DNA of 64,000 nt from an uncultured Bacilli bacterium (GCA_910584165.1 CAJTZU010000007.1:25368-89367); one strand, 5' to 3'; shown: positions 52,270 through 59,444, numbered from the stretch's first letter. The notes: a model not told the origin generated them from the sequence alone. Made by a program: numbers and translations.

Positions 52270-53170
52270 ACTGCATTCTTTTTAGTAATTTTTGATAGTT
52301 ATTTGTAACTTGCATATATCCTTTTTGATTCTGTCTTTTAAATTCTTTGTATTTTTCTATGAACTTTTGGCAAAAATCTCTATATAAGATAGAACTTAAT
52401 ACATCTTTATCAATTTCCGTTTTTTCTTTTAATAGTTCTAATCCCTGACGATAATCCGTTCCATAATATGTATGGAATCTAACACCTATTTGTACGTAAT
52501 CTACATGGGTTAAACCACAATTATTTAGACGAATTCTTTTTTTACTGATTCTCTCTCCTACAGAGTGGTATCTAGTATCTACAATATGAACTCTTCTTTC
52601 ATCTTTATTTTTTACAATATTCATTGTATGATTGCTTAAAATATGACCACAAATAGGAGGAGAAGGAAAATAATCTACCATAATAGAGATATCTCCAAGA
52701 TGTCTAGCTATATGTCTTTCTTCTCTTTCAAAATAGTTAAAATCGCTAAGAGAAAAATCAATATATTCTTGGGCATCCTTATTTGTTAAAAATTCAGTTC
52801 CACAGTTTTTAATACGGATTCTAATATCTGGGTGGTAAGTAAAGAGCTGAGAATTATCATAACCCAAATTAGAATAAATATGGGATAAGAAATCAGATGT
52901 ATGTCTACATACTCCATAATTAGTGAAAAGAAAAGTTCCTGTAACATCCATAGGAATAAAACCATTTTCTTCTAAATCTTTATACGTACTTGGAATTTGG
53001 TCAGAATATTCTTCTATAGATAAATATCCATTTTGATACATATAACGAAAAGTCTCATAGATTTTTAATGGGTTATTAGATACCCCTAATTCAATAAATA
53101 GTTTACATAACTGAAAGAGAATTTCTTCATAGATATCTATGTTTTCCCTTACTTCTGGAGCTATAAGCAT
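52268..53170 (-). CDS. Transglutaminase-like cysteine protein of unknown function
   Basis: 300 residues, no signal peptide. A possible Cys-His-Asp triad in the transglutaminase-like order is visible: NYGVCRHTSDFLSHIY (Cys about residue 88), SNHTMNIVKN (His) and VHIVDTRYH (Asp). The spacing fits a papain/transglutaminase fold, but similarity is limited to these motifs. The N- and C-terminal regions are helical. AAGGAAGG precedes the start. Substrate and role are unknown. Confidence 0.65.
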   Translation of the reverse strand: MLIAPEVRENIDIYEEILFQLCKLFIELGVSNNPLKIYETFRYMYQNGYLSIEEYSDQIPSTYKDLEENGFIPMDVTGTFLFTNYGVCRHTSDFLSHIYSNLGYDNSQLFTYHPDIRIRIKNCGTEFLTNKDAQEYIDFSLSDFNYFEREERHIARHLGDISIMVDYFPSPPICGHILSNHTMNIVKNKDERRVHIVDTRYHSVGERISKKRIRLNNCGLTHVDYVQIGVRFHTYYGTDYRQGLELLKEKTEIDKDVLSSILYRDFCQKFIEKYKEFKRQNQKGYMQVTNNYQKLLKRMQ

Positions 53171-53202
53171 TTTATCGCCTTCCTTAATGCTTTATTGTAA
53201 TA

Positions 53203-53236
53203 TAAAAAAAAGAAGATGTAAACAAAACTTTCTTCT
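53203..53236 (-). terminator. Terminator for the DUF1653 gene (minus strand)
   Basis: On the minus strand AGAAGA and TCTTCT pair across a 14-base loop and run into eight T. Confidence 0.65.
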
Positions 53237-53492
53237 ATTTTCCAAAAGATTTTCTTGCATCTTCTATTTCTTGTAATTCAAACTTATATTTTTGTTTTAC
53301 ATCTGGATACTTCTCATGGTCAACTTCTCCTAAAAAATCATTTAATGGTCTTATCCATAAAGCTCCATCACTATATAATTTCCTATAGATTACTAGTTCT
53401 TCTAATGTCTCTGAATCTAGACCTGTATCTACTAATAAGTAATAGTTTCCTTTAAAATGTTTATAAACTCTATTTTTCTTTACTTCTCTCAT
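53235..53492 (-). CDS. DUF1653 family protein
   Basis: 85 residues. VYKHFKGNYYLLVDTGLDSETLEELVIYRKLY and ALWIRPLNDFLGEVD match DUF1653, a small beta-barrel family of unknown function. The start at 53492 has AGGAGG directly upstream; an earlier in-frame ATG at 53522 lies in the promoter (TATAAT at 53514-53509). Divergent from the YbaK gene. Confidence 0.85.
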   Translation of the reverse strand: MREVKKNRVYKHFKGNYYLLVDTGLDSETLEELVIYRKLYSDGALWIRPLNDFLGEVDHEKYPDVKQKYKFELQEIEDARKSFGK

Positions 53493-53535
53493 ATTTACCT
53501 CCTTAATCATTATATCATACATTTTTTAGAAACTG

Positions 53536-53544
53536 TGATATAAT
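53536..53544 (+). promoter_or_regulatory. Extended -10 promoter for the YbaK-like gene
   Basis: TGA-TATAAT, 15 bases before the start. Confidence 0.5.
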
Positions 53545-53559
53545 GTGTTTGGTGATAAT

Positions 53560-54048
53560 ATGTCTATAGAAAAAGTTAAAAATTATTTTAAGAAATATGA
53601 TATGGAAAATAGAATTATAGAATTAGAAGAATCTTCTGCTACTGTAAGGGAGGCAGCAGATGCTATTGGATGTATGGAAGGAGAGATTGCTAAAACATTA
53701 TCTTTTCAGTTATCTGATAGAGTTATTTTAATTGTACTAGCAGGCGATGTAAAATTAGATAATCATAAGTATAAAGAAGTATTTCATGAAAAATCTAAGA
53801 TGTTAGAGGCTTCTTTAGTAGAAGAAAAAATAGGTCATCAAGTAGGGGGAGTATGCCCATTTGGTATAAAAGAAAATGTTGATGTTTACTTAGATGTTTC
53901 TTTAAAAAAATATAAAACAGTATATCCAGCTTGTGGAAATAGTCATAGCGCTATCCCTCTTTCTATAGAAGAAATAGAAAAGTATTCTAATTATCAAGAA
54001 TGGATAGATGTCAGTAAACCTATTGAAGAAAACAGTATCTTATGCTAA
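53560..54048 (+). CDS. YbaK/EbsC-type aminoacyl-tRNA deacylase
   Basis: 162 residues. Members of the YbaK/ProX family clear mischarged tRNAs in trans. Seen: SSATVREAADAIGCMEGEIAKTL, ILIVLAGDVKLDN with the conserved Lys, GHQVGGVCPFGI and the late YPACGNSHSAIPLS. The family commonly has G-G-x-x-P-x-G, which is present here as VGGVCPFG. ATG 53560 follows TTGGTGATA. It lies immediately upstream of tRNA-Leu, which may be co-transcribed. Confidence 0.9.
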   Translation: MSIEKVKNYFKKYDMENRIIELEESSATVREAADAIGCMEGEIAKTLSFQLSDRVILIVLAGDVKLDNHKYKEVFHEKSKMLEASLVEEKIGHQVGGVCPFGIKENVDVYLDVSLKKYKTVYPACGNSHSAIPLSIEEIEKYSNYQEWIDVSKPIEENSILC

Positions 54049-54062
54049 AATGATATTGTTTT

Positions 54063-54147
54063 GCGAGGATGGCGGAATGGTAGACGCGCTACTTTGAGGT
54101 GGTAGTGGCTTATGGCTGTGTGAGTTCAAATCTCATTTCTCGCACCA
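54063..54147 (+). tRNA. tRNA-Leu (anticodon GAG)
   Basis: 85 bases with encoded CCA and a long variable arm (class II). The acceptor stem GCGAGGA pairs with TTCTCGC; the anticodon stem CTACT/GGTAG holds loop TTGAGGT, giving GAG (reads CUC and CUU). The T loop TTCAAAT is normal. It is followed by two hairpins and then by the recombinase region, so its 3' side may be the edge of an integrated element. Confidence 0.9.
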
Positions 54148-54157
54148 TAGGGAAATT

Positions 54158-54212
54158 AGTCGAACTAATTCGACTTTCAAAATATAAAGGTTAATTTCGG
54201 TTAATCTTTTTT
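54158..54212 (+). terminator. Tandem hairpins after tRNA-Leu
   Basis: AGTCGAA/TTCGACT with a 4-base loop, then AAAGGTTAA/TTAATCTTT (one G-U pair) followed by a T run. The second has terminator form. Confidence 0.65.
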
Positions 54213-54240
54213 GTTTGTTTTGGAAGGAGTTTGATTAGTT

Positions 54241-54513
54241 ATGAAAATAGTAAAAGAAAAATTAGAAATTGATGAGGAATTAGAAAAGAAAATTAATAAC
54301 TTGCTTAAATTTAGTAATATTAAAGCAAAGCTAGAAAATGGGAATATTATTAGTTTAAGCAATACTAATATTGCCTATATAGAGCCACACAGTCTTGAAA
54401 TAAAAGGAATTACTTATCTTTTCTTTAATGAATGTGAAGATGTCTATATGAATGATTTAAGTAGCTCTATTCCTTTGAAAGAATTAGAACATTTTATTAA
54501 GTGTACATTTTAA
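54241..54513 (+). CDS. Small hypothetical protein next to the recombinase
   Basis: 90 residues, acidic, no signal or membrane segment and no family I know. It has beta-like blocks (IKAKLENGNIISLSNTNIAYI, LEIKGITYLFFNE). AAGGAG precedes the start. Located between tRNA-Leu and the serine recombinase, on the same strand, and ending about 45 bases before the first cassette-type site. It might be the outermost element gene or a regulator; neither can be shown. Confidence 0.6.
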   Translation: MKIVKEKLEIDEELEKKINNLLKFSNIKAKLENGNIISLSNTNIAYIEPHSLEIKGITYLFFNECEDVYMNDLSSSIPLKELEHFIKCTF

Positions 54514-54557
54514 ATACAAATTGAATACGAAAAAAAGCGAAATTATGCTGATTTAGT

Positions 54558-54569
54558 TTATTGTAATTT
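54558..54569 (+). repeat. Cassette-type site upstream of the recombinase (GT core)
   Basis: TTATT-GT-AATTT. The right half and core match the array sites; the left half is degenerate. It overlaps the proposed -35 of the recombinase promoter. Confidence 0.5.
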
Positions 54570-54588
54570 AAAATGTAGGTAGTAAAAT
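54561..54588 (+). promoter_or_regulatory. Promoter for the serine recombinase
   Basis: TTGTAA, a 16-base spacer and TAAAAT. The -35 lies inside the cassette-type site, so recombinase binding there could repress its own gene. Confidence 0.45.
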
Positions 54589-54626
54589 ATGATAAAATGC
54601 TTAAATTCTTAAAAAGGAGGAAAGAA

Positions 54627-56405
54627 ATGAATAAGAAGAATGCAGCAATCTATTGTCGTGTCAGCACAGAGGATCAAGCCCGTGAGGGTTATTCTCTACC
54701 TGAACAACAAGAGAAGTTAAAAGATTTATGTAAATATCGTGATTATAATATTTATGGTATTTATGAAGATGCAGGAATATCAGGAAAAGATATGGAACAT
54801 CGACCACAATTTCAAAAAATGCTAGAAAGTGTTAGAGATGGCAAAGTTAATGTAATAGTTGCTTATAAACTTGATAGATTAACAAGAAGTGTTAGAGATT
54901 TAGAAATACTAATTAGTGAATTAGAAAAATACGAATGTAGTTTAGAATGCGCTATGGATGATATTAATACATCAACTGCAAATGGTAGATTCTTTGTAAG
55001 AATGCTAACAGTGTTGTCACAACTTGAGATTGAAAGAGTTAGTGAAAGAACTAAATTTGGAATGGTTGGAGCTATCAAAGATGGTCATATTCCAGTCAGA
55101 AAAACACTAGGTTTTATGAGAAAAGATAAGAAGTTGATTATTAATCCTGCTGAAAGTGAAAGTGTAGAAAGAATATTTGATTTATATTATAAAGGTAAAT
55201 CCTATCAGCAAATAGCTAATATATTTAATGATGAAAAAGTGCTAAATAAAAAATGGTATGATACGACTATATTAAAAATATTATCTAATCCATTATACAA
55301 AGGAGATTTTGTAAGTGGTACTAGGACAAGAAATCCTGTGCTTTACGAGAATGTAGTTGAACCGATTATCTCTAAAAAGTTATGGGAAGACTGTCAGGAG
55401 CAAACTAGAAAAAATACAAGAAATTATACTAGAAGAAATGACTATATTTTCTTTCAAAAAATAATTTGTCCAAATTGTCATAAAATAATGGCTTGTAAAG
55501 CTCCAGGTGGTTCTAAAAAGAAATATATTTATTATCAGTGTAATAAATGTAAAACTTATGTTAGAGAATATAAGATAGTAGAATTACTAATAGATGAAAT
55601 AACAGACATAATTGAGTATGATTCGATTGTTAAAAAACACTTTGCTCCACTTTTAAAGAAAAAACTCGAAAATACGAATGAATTACTTTCTAAAGAACTA
55701 TATATTTTAAAAGATAAAATAATAAGACTTAAGGATGCTTACTTAAATGAAATTATTAATTTATCAGAATATAAAGAAGATAAAACGTATTTAGAAAATA
55801 GAATTATTGATGTTGAAAAGAAAATTAAAGAGGAACAAGAATTAGAACAATACAATTTCACATTTGAAGATATAATGCTTAAAAGAGATATAGAAAGTAT
55901 TAAATGTTTTATAAACCCTTTTTACGAATTAAATTTCCAAGCTAAATGGGACAAATTATCTGTATCAGAAAAACAAGAATTAATAACAAGTTATATTGAT
56001 TCTATAGAAGTTATTAAAAATGATAAGGATATAAAAATAAAACATATTACTTTCAGGAAAACATTCATTGAAGAATATGCTAATATATTTAATAGTGGTG
56101 GTATTAATAGCAATCAAGAAATAAAAGCTAATGATATGCCTATAAATATTGAAGTATCAGCACCAATGACTAGAGAAGAAATTAAGAGTTATATTAAGAA
56201 ATTACAATTAAACTTTCCGATTGATTATCAAGAATTAAAGAAAGAGCAAATTAATGATCAAGAGTTTATGCTTAAATATAGTAAAGGCAATTATTTTAAT
56301 GAACCTTTTAAACTAATACCTATCCTTGATAAATTTAAAATAACTAATTATGGATTAATAGAAGTACCTGTTAGTCCAATAAATATTATAAATGTTGATA
56401 TTTAA
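54627..56405 (+). CDS. Large serine recombinase with unusual C-terminal extension
   Basis: 592 residues. The resolvase domain (about 5-150) has AIYCRVSTEDQ with the nucleophilic Ser, YKLDRLTRSVRDL and ERVSERTKFGM. The recombinase domain follows (TLGFMRKDKKLIINP...NPLYKGDFVSG), then a zinc ribbon (CPNCHKIMAC...YYQCNKC) and a coiled coil (about 375-425). Beyond the normal end near residue 490 is a tail of about 100 residues (INIEVSAPMTREEIKSYIKK...) that I do not recognise. AAGGAGG precedes ATG 54627. Unlike IntI of integrons, the gene is a serine enzyme and points in the same direction as the cassettes. Confidence 0.93.
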   Translation: MNKKNAAIYCRVSTEDQAREGYSLPEQQEKLKDLCKYRDYNIYGIYEDAGISGKDMEHRPQFQKMLESVRDGKVNVIVAYKLDRLTRSVRDLEILISELEKYECSLECAMDDINTSTANGRFFVRMLTVLSQLEIERVSERTKFGMVGAIKDGHIPVRKTLGFMRKDKKLIINPAESESVERIFDLYYKGKSYQQIANIFNDEKVLNKKWYDTTILKILSNPLYKGDFVSGTRTRNPVLYENVVEPIISKKLWEDCQEQTRKNTRNYTRRNDYIFFQKIICPNCHKIMACKAPGGSKKKYIYYQCNKCKTYVREYKIVELLIDEITDIIEYDSIVKKHFAPLLKKKLENTNELLSKELYILKDKIIRLKDAYLNEIINLSEYKEDKTYLENRIIDVEKKIKEEQELEQYNFTFEDIMLKRDIESIKCFINPFYELNFQAKWDKLSVSEKQELITSYIDSIEVIKNDKDIKIKHITFRKTFIEEYANIFNSGGINSNQEIKANDMPINIEVSAPMTREEIKSYIKKLQLNFPIDYQELKKEQINDQEFMLKYSKGNYFNEPFKLIPILDKFKITNYGLIEVPVSPINIINVDI

Positions 56406-56423
56406 GGTACATCTTTTTGTACC
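56406..56423 (+). terminator. Hairpin after the recombinase gene
   Basis: GGTACA and TGTACC form a 6-bp stem right after the stop codon. It lacks a T run after the stem, so termination is uncertain. GGTACA recurs at 56463 and 56696. Confidence 0.35.
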
Positions 56424-56503
56424 AACAAGAGTTGTATAATTTATTTCAAATTCTTAAATTTTGGTACAAATTAGTATATTTTCAAATGCAAATAAAGGTA
56501 TAT

Positions 56504-56664
56504 TTGTAATACAATAGTAAAACAAACAGCTGTTTTTATATATTTTTTGCTATTTTTTCGTAATACAAAAGTAAAACAAAAAAGATTTTGTAATACAATT
56601 TAAAAGTTGGCAAACCCTTTATTTTAAGGATAAACTCGCCACTGGCGAGTTGTTTGTAATACAC
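56504..56664 (+). repeat. Four TTGTAATACAA-type palindromic repeats
   Basis: Copies at 56504-56514 and 56588-56598 are exact TTGTA-A-TACAA palindromes; 56558-56568 has TC at its start and 56654-56664 ends in C. Copies one and two are each followed by A(T/A)AGTAAAACAAA. Start-to-start distances are 54, 30 and 66 bases. They are probably binding sites for the recombinase or a regulator. Confidence 0.65.
56633..56651. repeat. GC-rich perfect hairpin in the leader
   Basis: AACTCGCC and GGCGAGTT flank ACT. It is an 8-bp perfect stem, strikingly GC-rich for this region, with no T tail. Confidence 0.6.
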
Positions 56665-56753
56665 ACTTATCCTGCTAAAAAGTAACTCTTGATTTGGTAC
56701 ATAAAAAATTATAAAACTGTTTGAATTTCTTAAAAGAAAATGTACACAATAAC

Positions 56754-56782
56754 TTTAAAAAGGATATGAAAAGTATTATAAT
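56754..56782 (+). promoter_or_regulatory. Promoter reading into the cassette array
   Basis: TTTAAA, a 17-base spacer and TATAAT, about 100 bases upstream of the first cassette gene. It resembles the common Pc promoter of integrons in position. Confidence 0.5.
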
Positions 56783-56850
56783 ATTTATATAAGTTCAACT
56801 ATTATTTGTGTACAAATAGATTAATTATATTTTTTGCTAATCTATCATAC

Positions 56851-56862
56851 AAATAGTAATTT
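56851..56862 (+). repeat. Cassette site 0 (GT core)
   Basis: AAATA-GT-AATTT, 8 bases before GGAGG of the first cassette gene. An ACAAATAG word is repeated about 37 bases upstream. Confidence 0.6.
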
Positions 56863-56882
56863 GTTGAAATGGAGGATTGATT

Positions 56883-57563
56883 ATGAAAAAGACAATTTTT
56901 ACTATCTTAATATGTGGGGTTATGATTTTAGGATTGACAGGATGTAATAATTCTGAAAAAAAAGATGATAATGATATTCACACTTTTGAAGGAACTATAA
57001 TAGAGTGTGAAAAAGAATCTATGATTGTTAGTCCAAATGAAAATACAGAAGAACATAAGTCAAGTGATAAATTTAGAATTGAGTATGTCAACGGCTTTAA
57101 TTCTTGCAATGTTGGTAATAAAGTGAAAATAACTTATAAAGGAATGATAAATGAAAGTTATCCTGTACAAATTGGTACTACAAACATTGAAGTTGTAAAA
57201 GATTTTGATTTTTATGTTACAAAACCACAAGTACACAACGATATTAGATTTAATGATTATTTAACTTTTAGTGATAGAAAAATTTATTTAGCAGGTAATA
57301 TTGGAGAATTTTATGTTGTAGATGGAAAAACTATGATTTTAAAAGAATATATTTCAAATGCTAATAGAACTATGGATGATAGCATTAAATCAATAACTGA
57401 TAAATTAGAATTAAAAGATACTTTAAAAGATGGTGGAACAAAGATTTACAAATCAAAAGACAAAGATATTACAATGATAGTATGTAATACTACTAAAAAT
57501 GATAGAAATATACTCATTGGGGATTACTCTATGGAATACACAGAGGGAGATTGTAAAAACTAA
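56883..57563 (+). CDS. Cassette gene 1: predicted lipoprotein
   Basis: 226 residues with a lipoprotein signal (MKKTIFTILICGVMILGLTGC, lipobox LTGC) followed by an acidic linker. The mature part has an N-terminal beta-rich domain (GTIIECEKESMIVSPNE, NVGNKVKITYKG) that looks like a small OB- or DUF-type barrel, and a C-terminal half with DVYD-free sequence ending IGDYSMEYTEGDC. No known function. ATG 56883 has GGAGG upstream; a TTG at 56877 is too close to it. Confidence 0.75.
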   Translation: MKKTIFTILICGVMILGLTGCNNSEKKDDNDIHTFEGTIIECEKESMIVSPNENTEEHKSSDKFRIEYVNGFNSCNVGNKVKITYKGMINESYPVQIGTTNIEVVKDFDFYVTKPQVHNDIRFNDYLTFSDRKIYLAGNIGEFYVVDGKTMILKEYISNANRTMDDSIKSITDKLELKDTLKDGGTKIYKSKDKDITMIVCNTTKNDRNILIGDYSMEYTEGDCKN

Positions 57564-57564
57564 C

Positions 57565-57576
57565 AAATTACAATTT
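57565..57576 (+). repeat. Cassette site 1 (AC core)
   Basis: AAATT-AC-AATTT one base after the stop, followed by GAAAGTGAGGT, which includes the next ribosome binding site. Confidence 0.75.
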
Positions 57577-57593
57577 GAAAGTGAGGTGCAGAT

Positions 57594-57932
57594 ATGACAG
57601 CAGAAATATTATATGGCGATTTATATGAAAAGTATGGAGATGACTTTAATTGGTTTATGCCATCTTTTATAGATAGAACATATATCCAAGAAGCAGAAAA
57701 AGAAATAAAAGAAGGACATTTTCTTTATGGTAAAAAATTATACTCTGTATTTAAACGAAAAGATAATAATGATGTAATATTTGTTACAGGTAATAATGGA
57801 AAAGACTTATATATAATTCTTCATTTAACTTATGAAGAAAATCAAAATGCTAATTATCCAAAATACGAATTATTAGATAGTATTTATGAATTAAAAGAAT
57901 ATTTAGTTAAGCAATATGAGAATAAAGATTAA
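57594..57932 (+). CDS. Cassette gene 2: hypothetical protein
   Basis: 112 residues, acidic, cytoplasmic and not recognised. It begins MTAEILYGDLYEKYGDDFNW, and the middle has LYSVFKRKDNNDVIFVTGNNG followed by a short strand (DLYIILHLTYEE). The small alpha/beta pattern and aromatic content recall immunity or SMI1/KNR4-like proteins, but I see no decisive motif. GTGAGGTG provides the ribosome binding site. Confidence 0.65.
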   Translation: MTAEILYGDLYEKYGDDFNWFMPSFIDRTYIQEAEKEIKEGHFLYGKKLYSVFKRKDNNDVIFVTGNNGKDLYIILHLTYEENQNANYPKYELLDSIYELKEYLVKQYENKD

Positions 57933-57937
57933 TTGCT

Positions 57938-57949
57938 AAATTGTAATTT
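57938..57949 (+). repeat. Cassette site 2 (GT core)
   Basis: AAATT-GT-AATTT, the exact reverse complement of the main site form, followed by GAAAGTGAGATG. Confidence 0.75.
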
Positions 57950-57966
57950 GAAAGTGAGATGTGATT

Positions 57967-58539
57967 ATGAAAAAAAAGATTTTAATAATTTCATTGATAA
58001 TATTGATTCCATTATTTAGTTTTATAATGTACCAAGTTATTAAGTATTTAAATTATAAGAGTTCGTTATCTAGTTTAGACAAATATATATTTGTTTCTAA
58101 TGAAACAACCATAAAAAAATTAGAATATGATAATAAAAATTATGTTATTTCAAGATATTATGATGATTCAAGTTCTTGGAGTCATCTTAATATATTATTA
58201 AAAAATAATGATACATATTATGTTTTAGAGAATATAAAAAAATGTGATACAGTTGATGACGGATCTAATTTATATGTAAAAGATAATACAATTTATATTC
58301 ATTGCATTGGTAAGGAAGGAATTATAGATAAGTATTTAATAAATGATTTTAGTGTTGAAAAAGAAACCATAAATTTTAATTTCAAAAATACACCTAATAT
58401 TAGTCAATTACATATTGGTATAGATAAAGTTGATGATGAAAACATCTACTTATCATCTCCATTTAAAGTAGATAATACAGTTAAGGATAACCCTAATGTA
58501 AAATGCTCATTTAAAGATAAAAATTGTATATATTATTAA
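57967..58539 (+). CDS. Cassette gene 3a: membrane-anchored hypothetical protein
   Basis: 190 residues with an N-terminal membrane anchor (KILIISLIILIPLFSFIMYQVI) and an extracytoplasmic beta-rich domain. It includes YVISRYYDDSSSWSHLNIL, YVLENIKKCDTVDDGSNLYV and a terminal pair of cysteines (NVKCSFKDKNCIYY). Not recognised. It is followed after 10 bases by another gene with no site between, so the two form one two-gene unit. Confidence 0.68.
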   Translation: MKKKILIISLIILIPLFSFIMYQVIKYLNYKSSLSSLDKYIFVSNETTIKKLEYDNKNYVISRYYDDSSSWSHLNILLKNNDTYYVLENIKKCDTVDDGSNLYVKDNTIYIHCIGKEGIIDKYLINDFSVEKETINFNFKNTPNISQLHIGIDKVDDENIYLSSPFKVDNTVKDNPNVKCSFKDKNCIYY

Positions 58540-58549
58540 GGAACTTATT

Positions 58550-58936
58550 ATGAAAAAAAAGATATTAAAGATATTTTTAATAATGCTAGTAATACTAACT
58601 TTTATGTTATTATTACTTATAATTTTGGGTATATTATTATTTTTAGGAAAAGTTCAAGATTACACCTATTTGAATATAAATAATTCCAACAAAGAAAAAA
58701 TTATAAATTTGCTACAAGAACAAGAAGAAAATATGTTTTACTTGAAAGATAATATAGATCTAAATGCTTGCTATAAAAATATAAAGAGAATAGAAGTAAT
58801 TTATAGATTCCCAGATGGAGAAGATTATACAATTTATTGCAAAGAAGATAAAGTTAGTTTTTCTTTAGATAATGCTAACTATAATCTTCCTAACTATCTT
58901 AGCAAAAATGGGCATTTAGGTTTTAGATTTAAATAA
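58550..58936 (+). CDS. Cassette gene 3b: small membrane-anchored protein
   Basis: 128 residues with one long N-terminal hydrophobic segment (IFLIMLVILTFMLLLLIILG) and an extracytoplasmic domain with KIINLLQEQEENMFYLKDN and IYCKEDKVSFSLDNANYNLP. Its MKKKIL start resembles the gene before, so they may form a pair of interacting surface proteins. Function unknown. No cassette site separates it from gene 3a. Confidence 0.65.
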   Translation: MKKKILKIFLIMLVILTFMLLLLIILGILLFLGKVQDYTYLNINNSNKEKIINLLQEQEENMFYLKDNIDLNACYKNIKRIEVIYRFPDGEDYTIYCKEDKVSFSLDNANYNLPNYLSKNGHLGFRFK

Positions 58937-58937
58937 T

Positions 58938-58949
58938 AAATTACAATTT
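58938..58949 (+). repeat. Cassette site 3 (AC core)
   Basis: AAATT-AC-AATTT one base after the stop of gene 3b, then GATAAGGTG. Confidence 0.75.
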
Positions 58950-58964
58950 GATAAGGTGTTGTGT

Positions 58965-59393
58965 ATGAAAGAAAAAGTAGAAAATTTATATAATGAAGAT
59001 AATAATAGTGCTTATAAAACATTATTAGAACTTGAAACTATTACTACTGAATCAAACGATTTATATAATTACTTTGATGAATTTTTAAAAATGTTAAATA
59101 ATGATAAAACATTTATTAGAGTTAGAGGTTTTAGACTAATCTGTTGTCTAGCAAAATGGGATAATGAAAATAAAATAAACAATAATATTGATGTAATACT
59201 AAAAGAGTTGGAAGATGAAAAAGGAACATCAGTAAGACAATGTTTAGAAAAACTTAATTTAATTTTAATGTATAAAATTGAACTTACGGATGTTATAGAT
59301 AATAAAGTAAGAAATTTAGATTTATCTAACTATAAAGAGAGTATGCAATCTTTAATCAAGAAAGATATAGATTATATTTTAGAACATCTATAA
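58965..59393 (+). CDS. Cassette gene 4: HEAT-like repeat protein
   Basis: 142 residues, all-helical. VRGFRLICCLAKWDNENKI and IDVILKELEDEKGTSVRQ, with CLEKLNLILMYKIEL, form HEAT-type helical pairs, as in small SufBD-named Clostridia proteins of unknown function. The C-terminal SMQSLIKKDIDYILEHL completes the pattern. ATG 58965 has AAGGTG upstream; the GTG at 58956 lies within that site. Probably a protein-binding adaptor. Confidence 0.7.
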   Translation: MKEKVENLYNEDNNSAYKTLLELETITTESNDLYNYFDEFLKMLNNDKTFIRVRGFRLICCLAKWDNENKINNNIDVILKELEDEKGTSVRQCLEKLNLILMYKIELTDVIDNKVRNLDLSNYKESMQSLIKKDIDYILEHL

Positions 59394-59396
59394 TTC

Positions 59397-59408
59397 AAAT
59401 TACAATTT
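59397..59408 (+). repeat. Cassette site 4 (AC core)
   Basis: AAATT-AC-AATTT three bases after the stop. No gene follows directly; a terminator, a promoter and a second site at 59466 come first. Confidence 0.72.
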
Positions 59409-59411
59409 ATG

Positions 59412-59444
59412 GAGCAGATCGTATTTATGATTTGTTCTTTTTTT
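59412..59444 (+). terminator. Terminator inside the cassette array
   Basis: GAGCAGATC and GATTTGTTC form a 9-bp stem with G-U pairs, followed by seven T. It is the only clear terminator in the array and would end the transcript from the leader promoter. Confidence 0.65.

Larger units (their letters stand above)
56406..56882 (+). other. Array leader region, non-coding
   Basis: 477 bases without a credible gene between the recombinase and the first cassette gene. It holds four TTGTAATACAA-type palindromes, a GC-rich hairpin, repeated GGTACA and GTACAAA words, a promoter, an inverted repeat ATAGATTA/TAATCTAT (56816-56845 area) and the first cassette-type site. In layout it corresponds to the attI/promoter region of an integron. 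Confidence 0.6.

Noticed and set aside
54149..54240. Direct attL-type copy of the cassette site at the tRNA-Leu end
   Set aside because: GGGAAATTAGTCG shares only AAATTA with the 12-bp site, which is not convincing.
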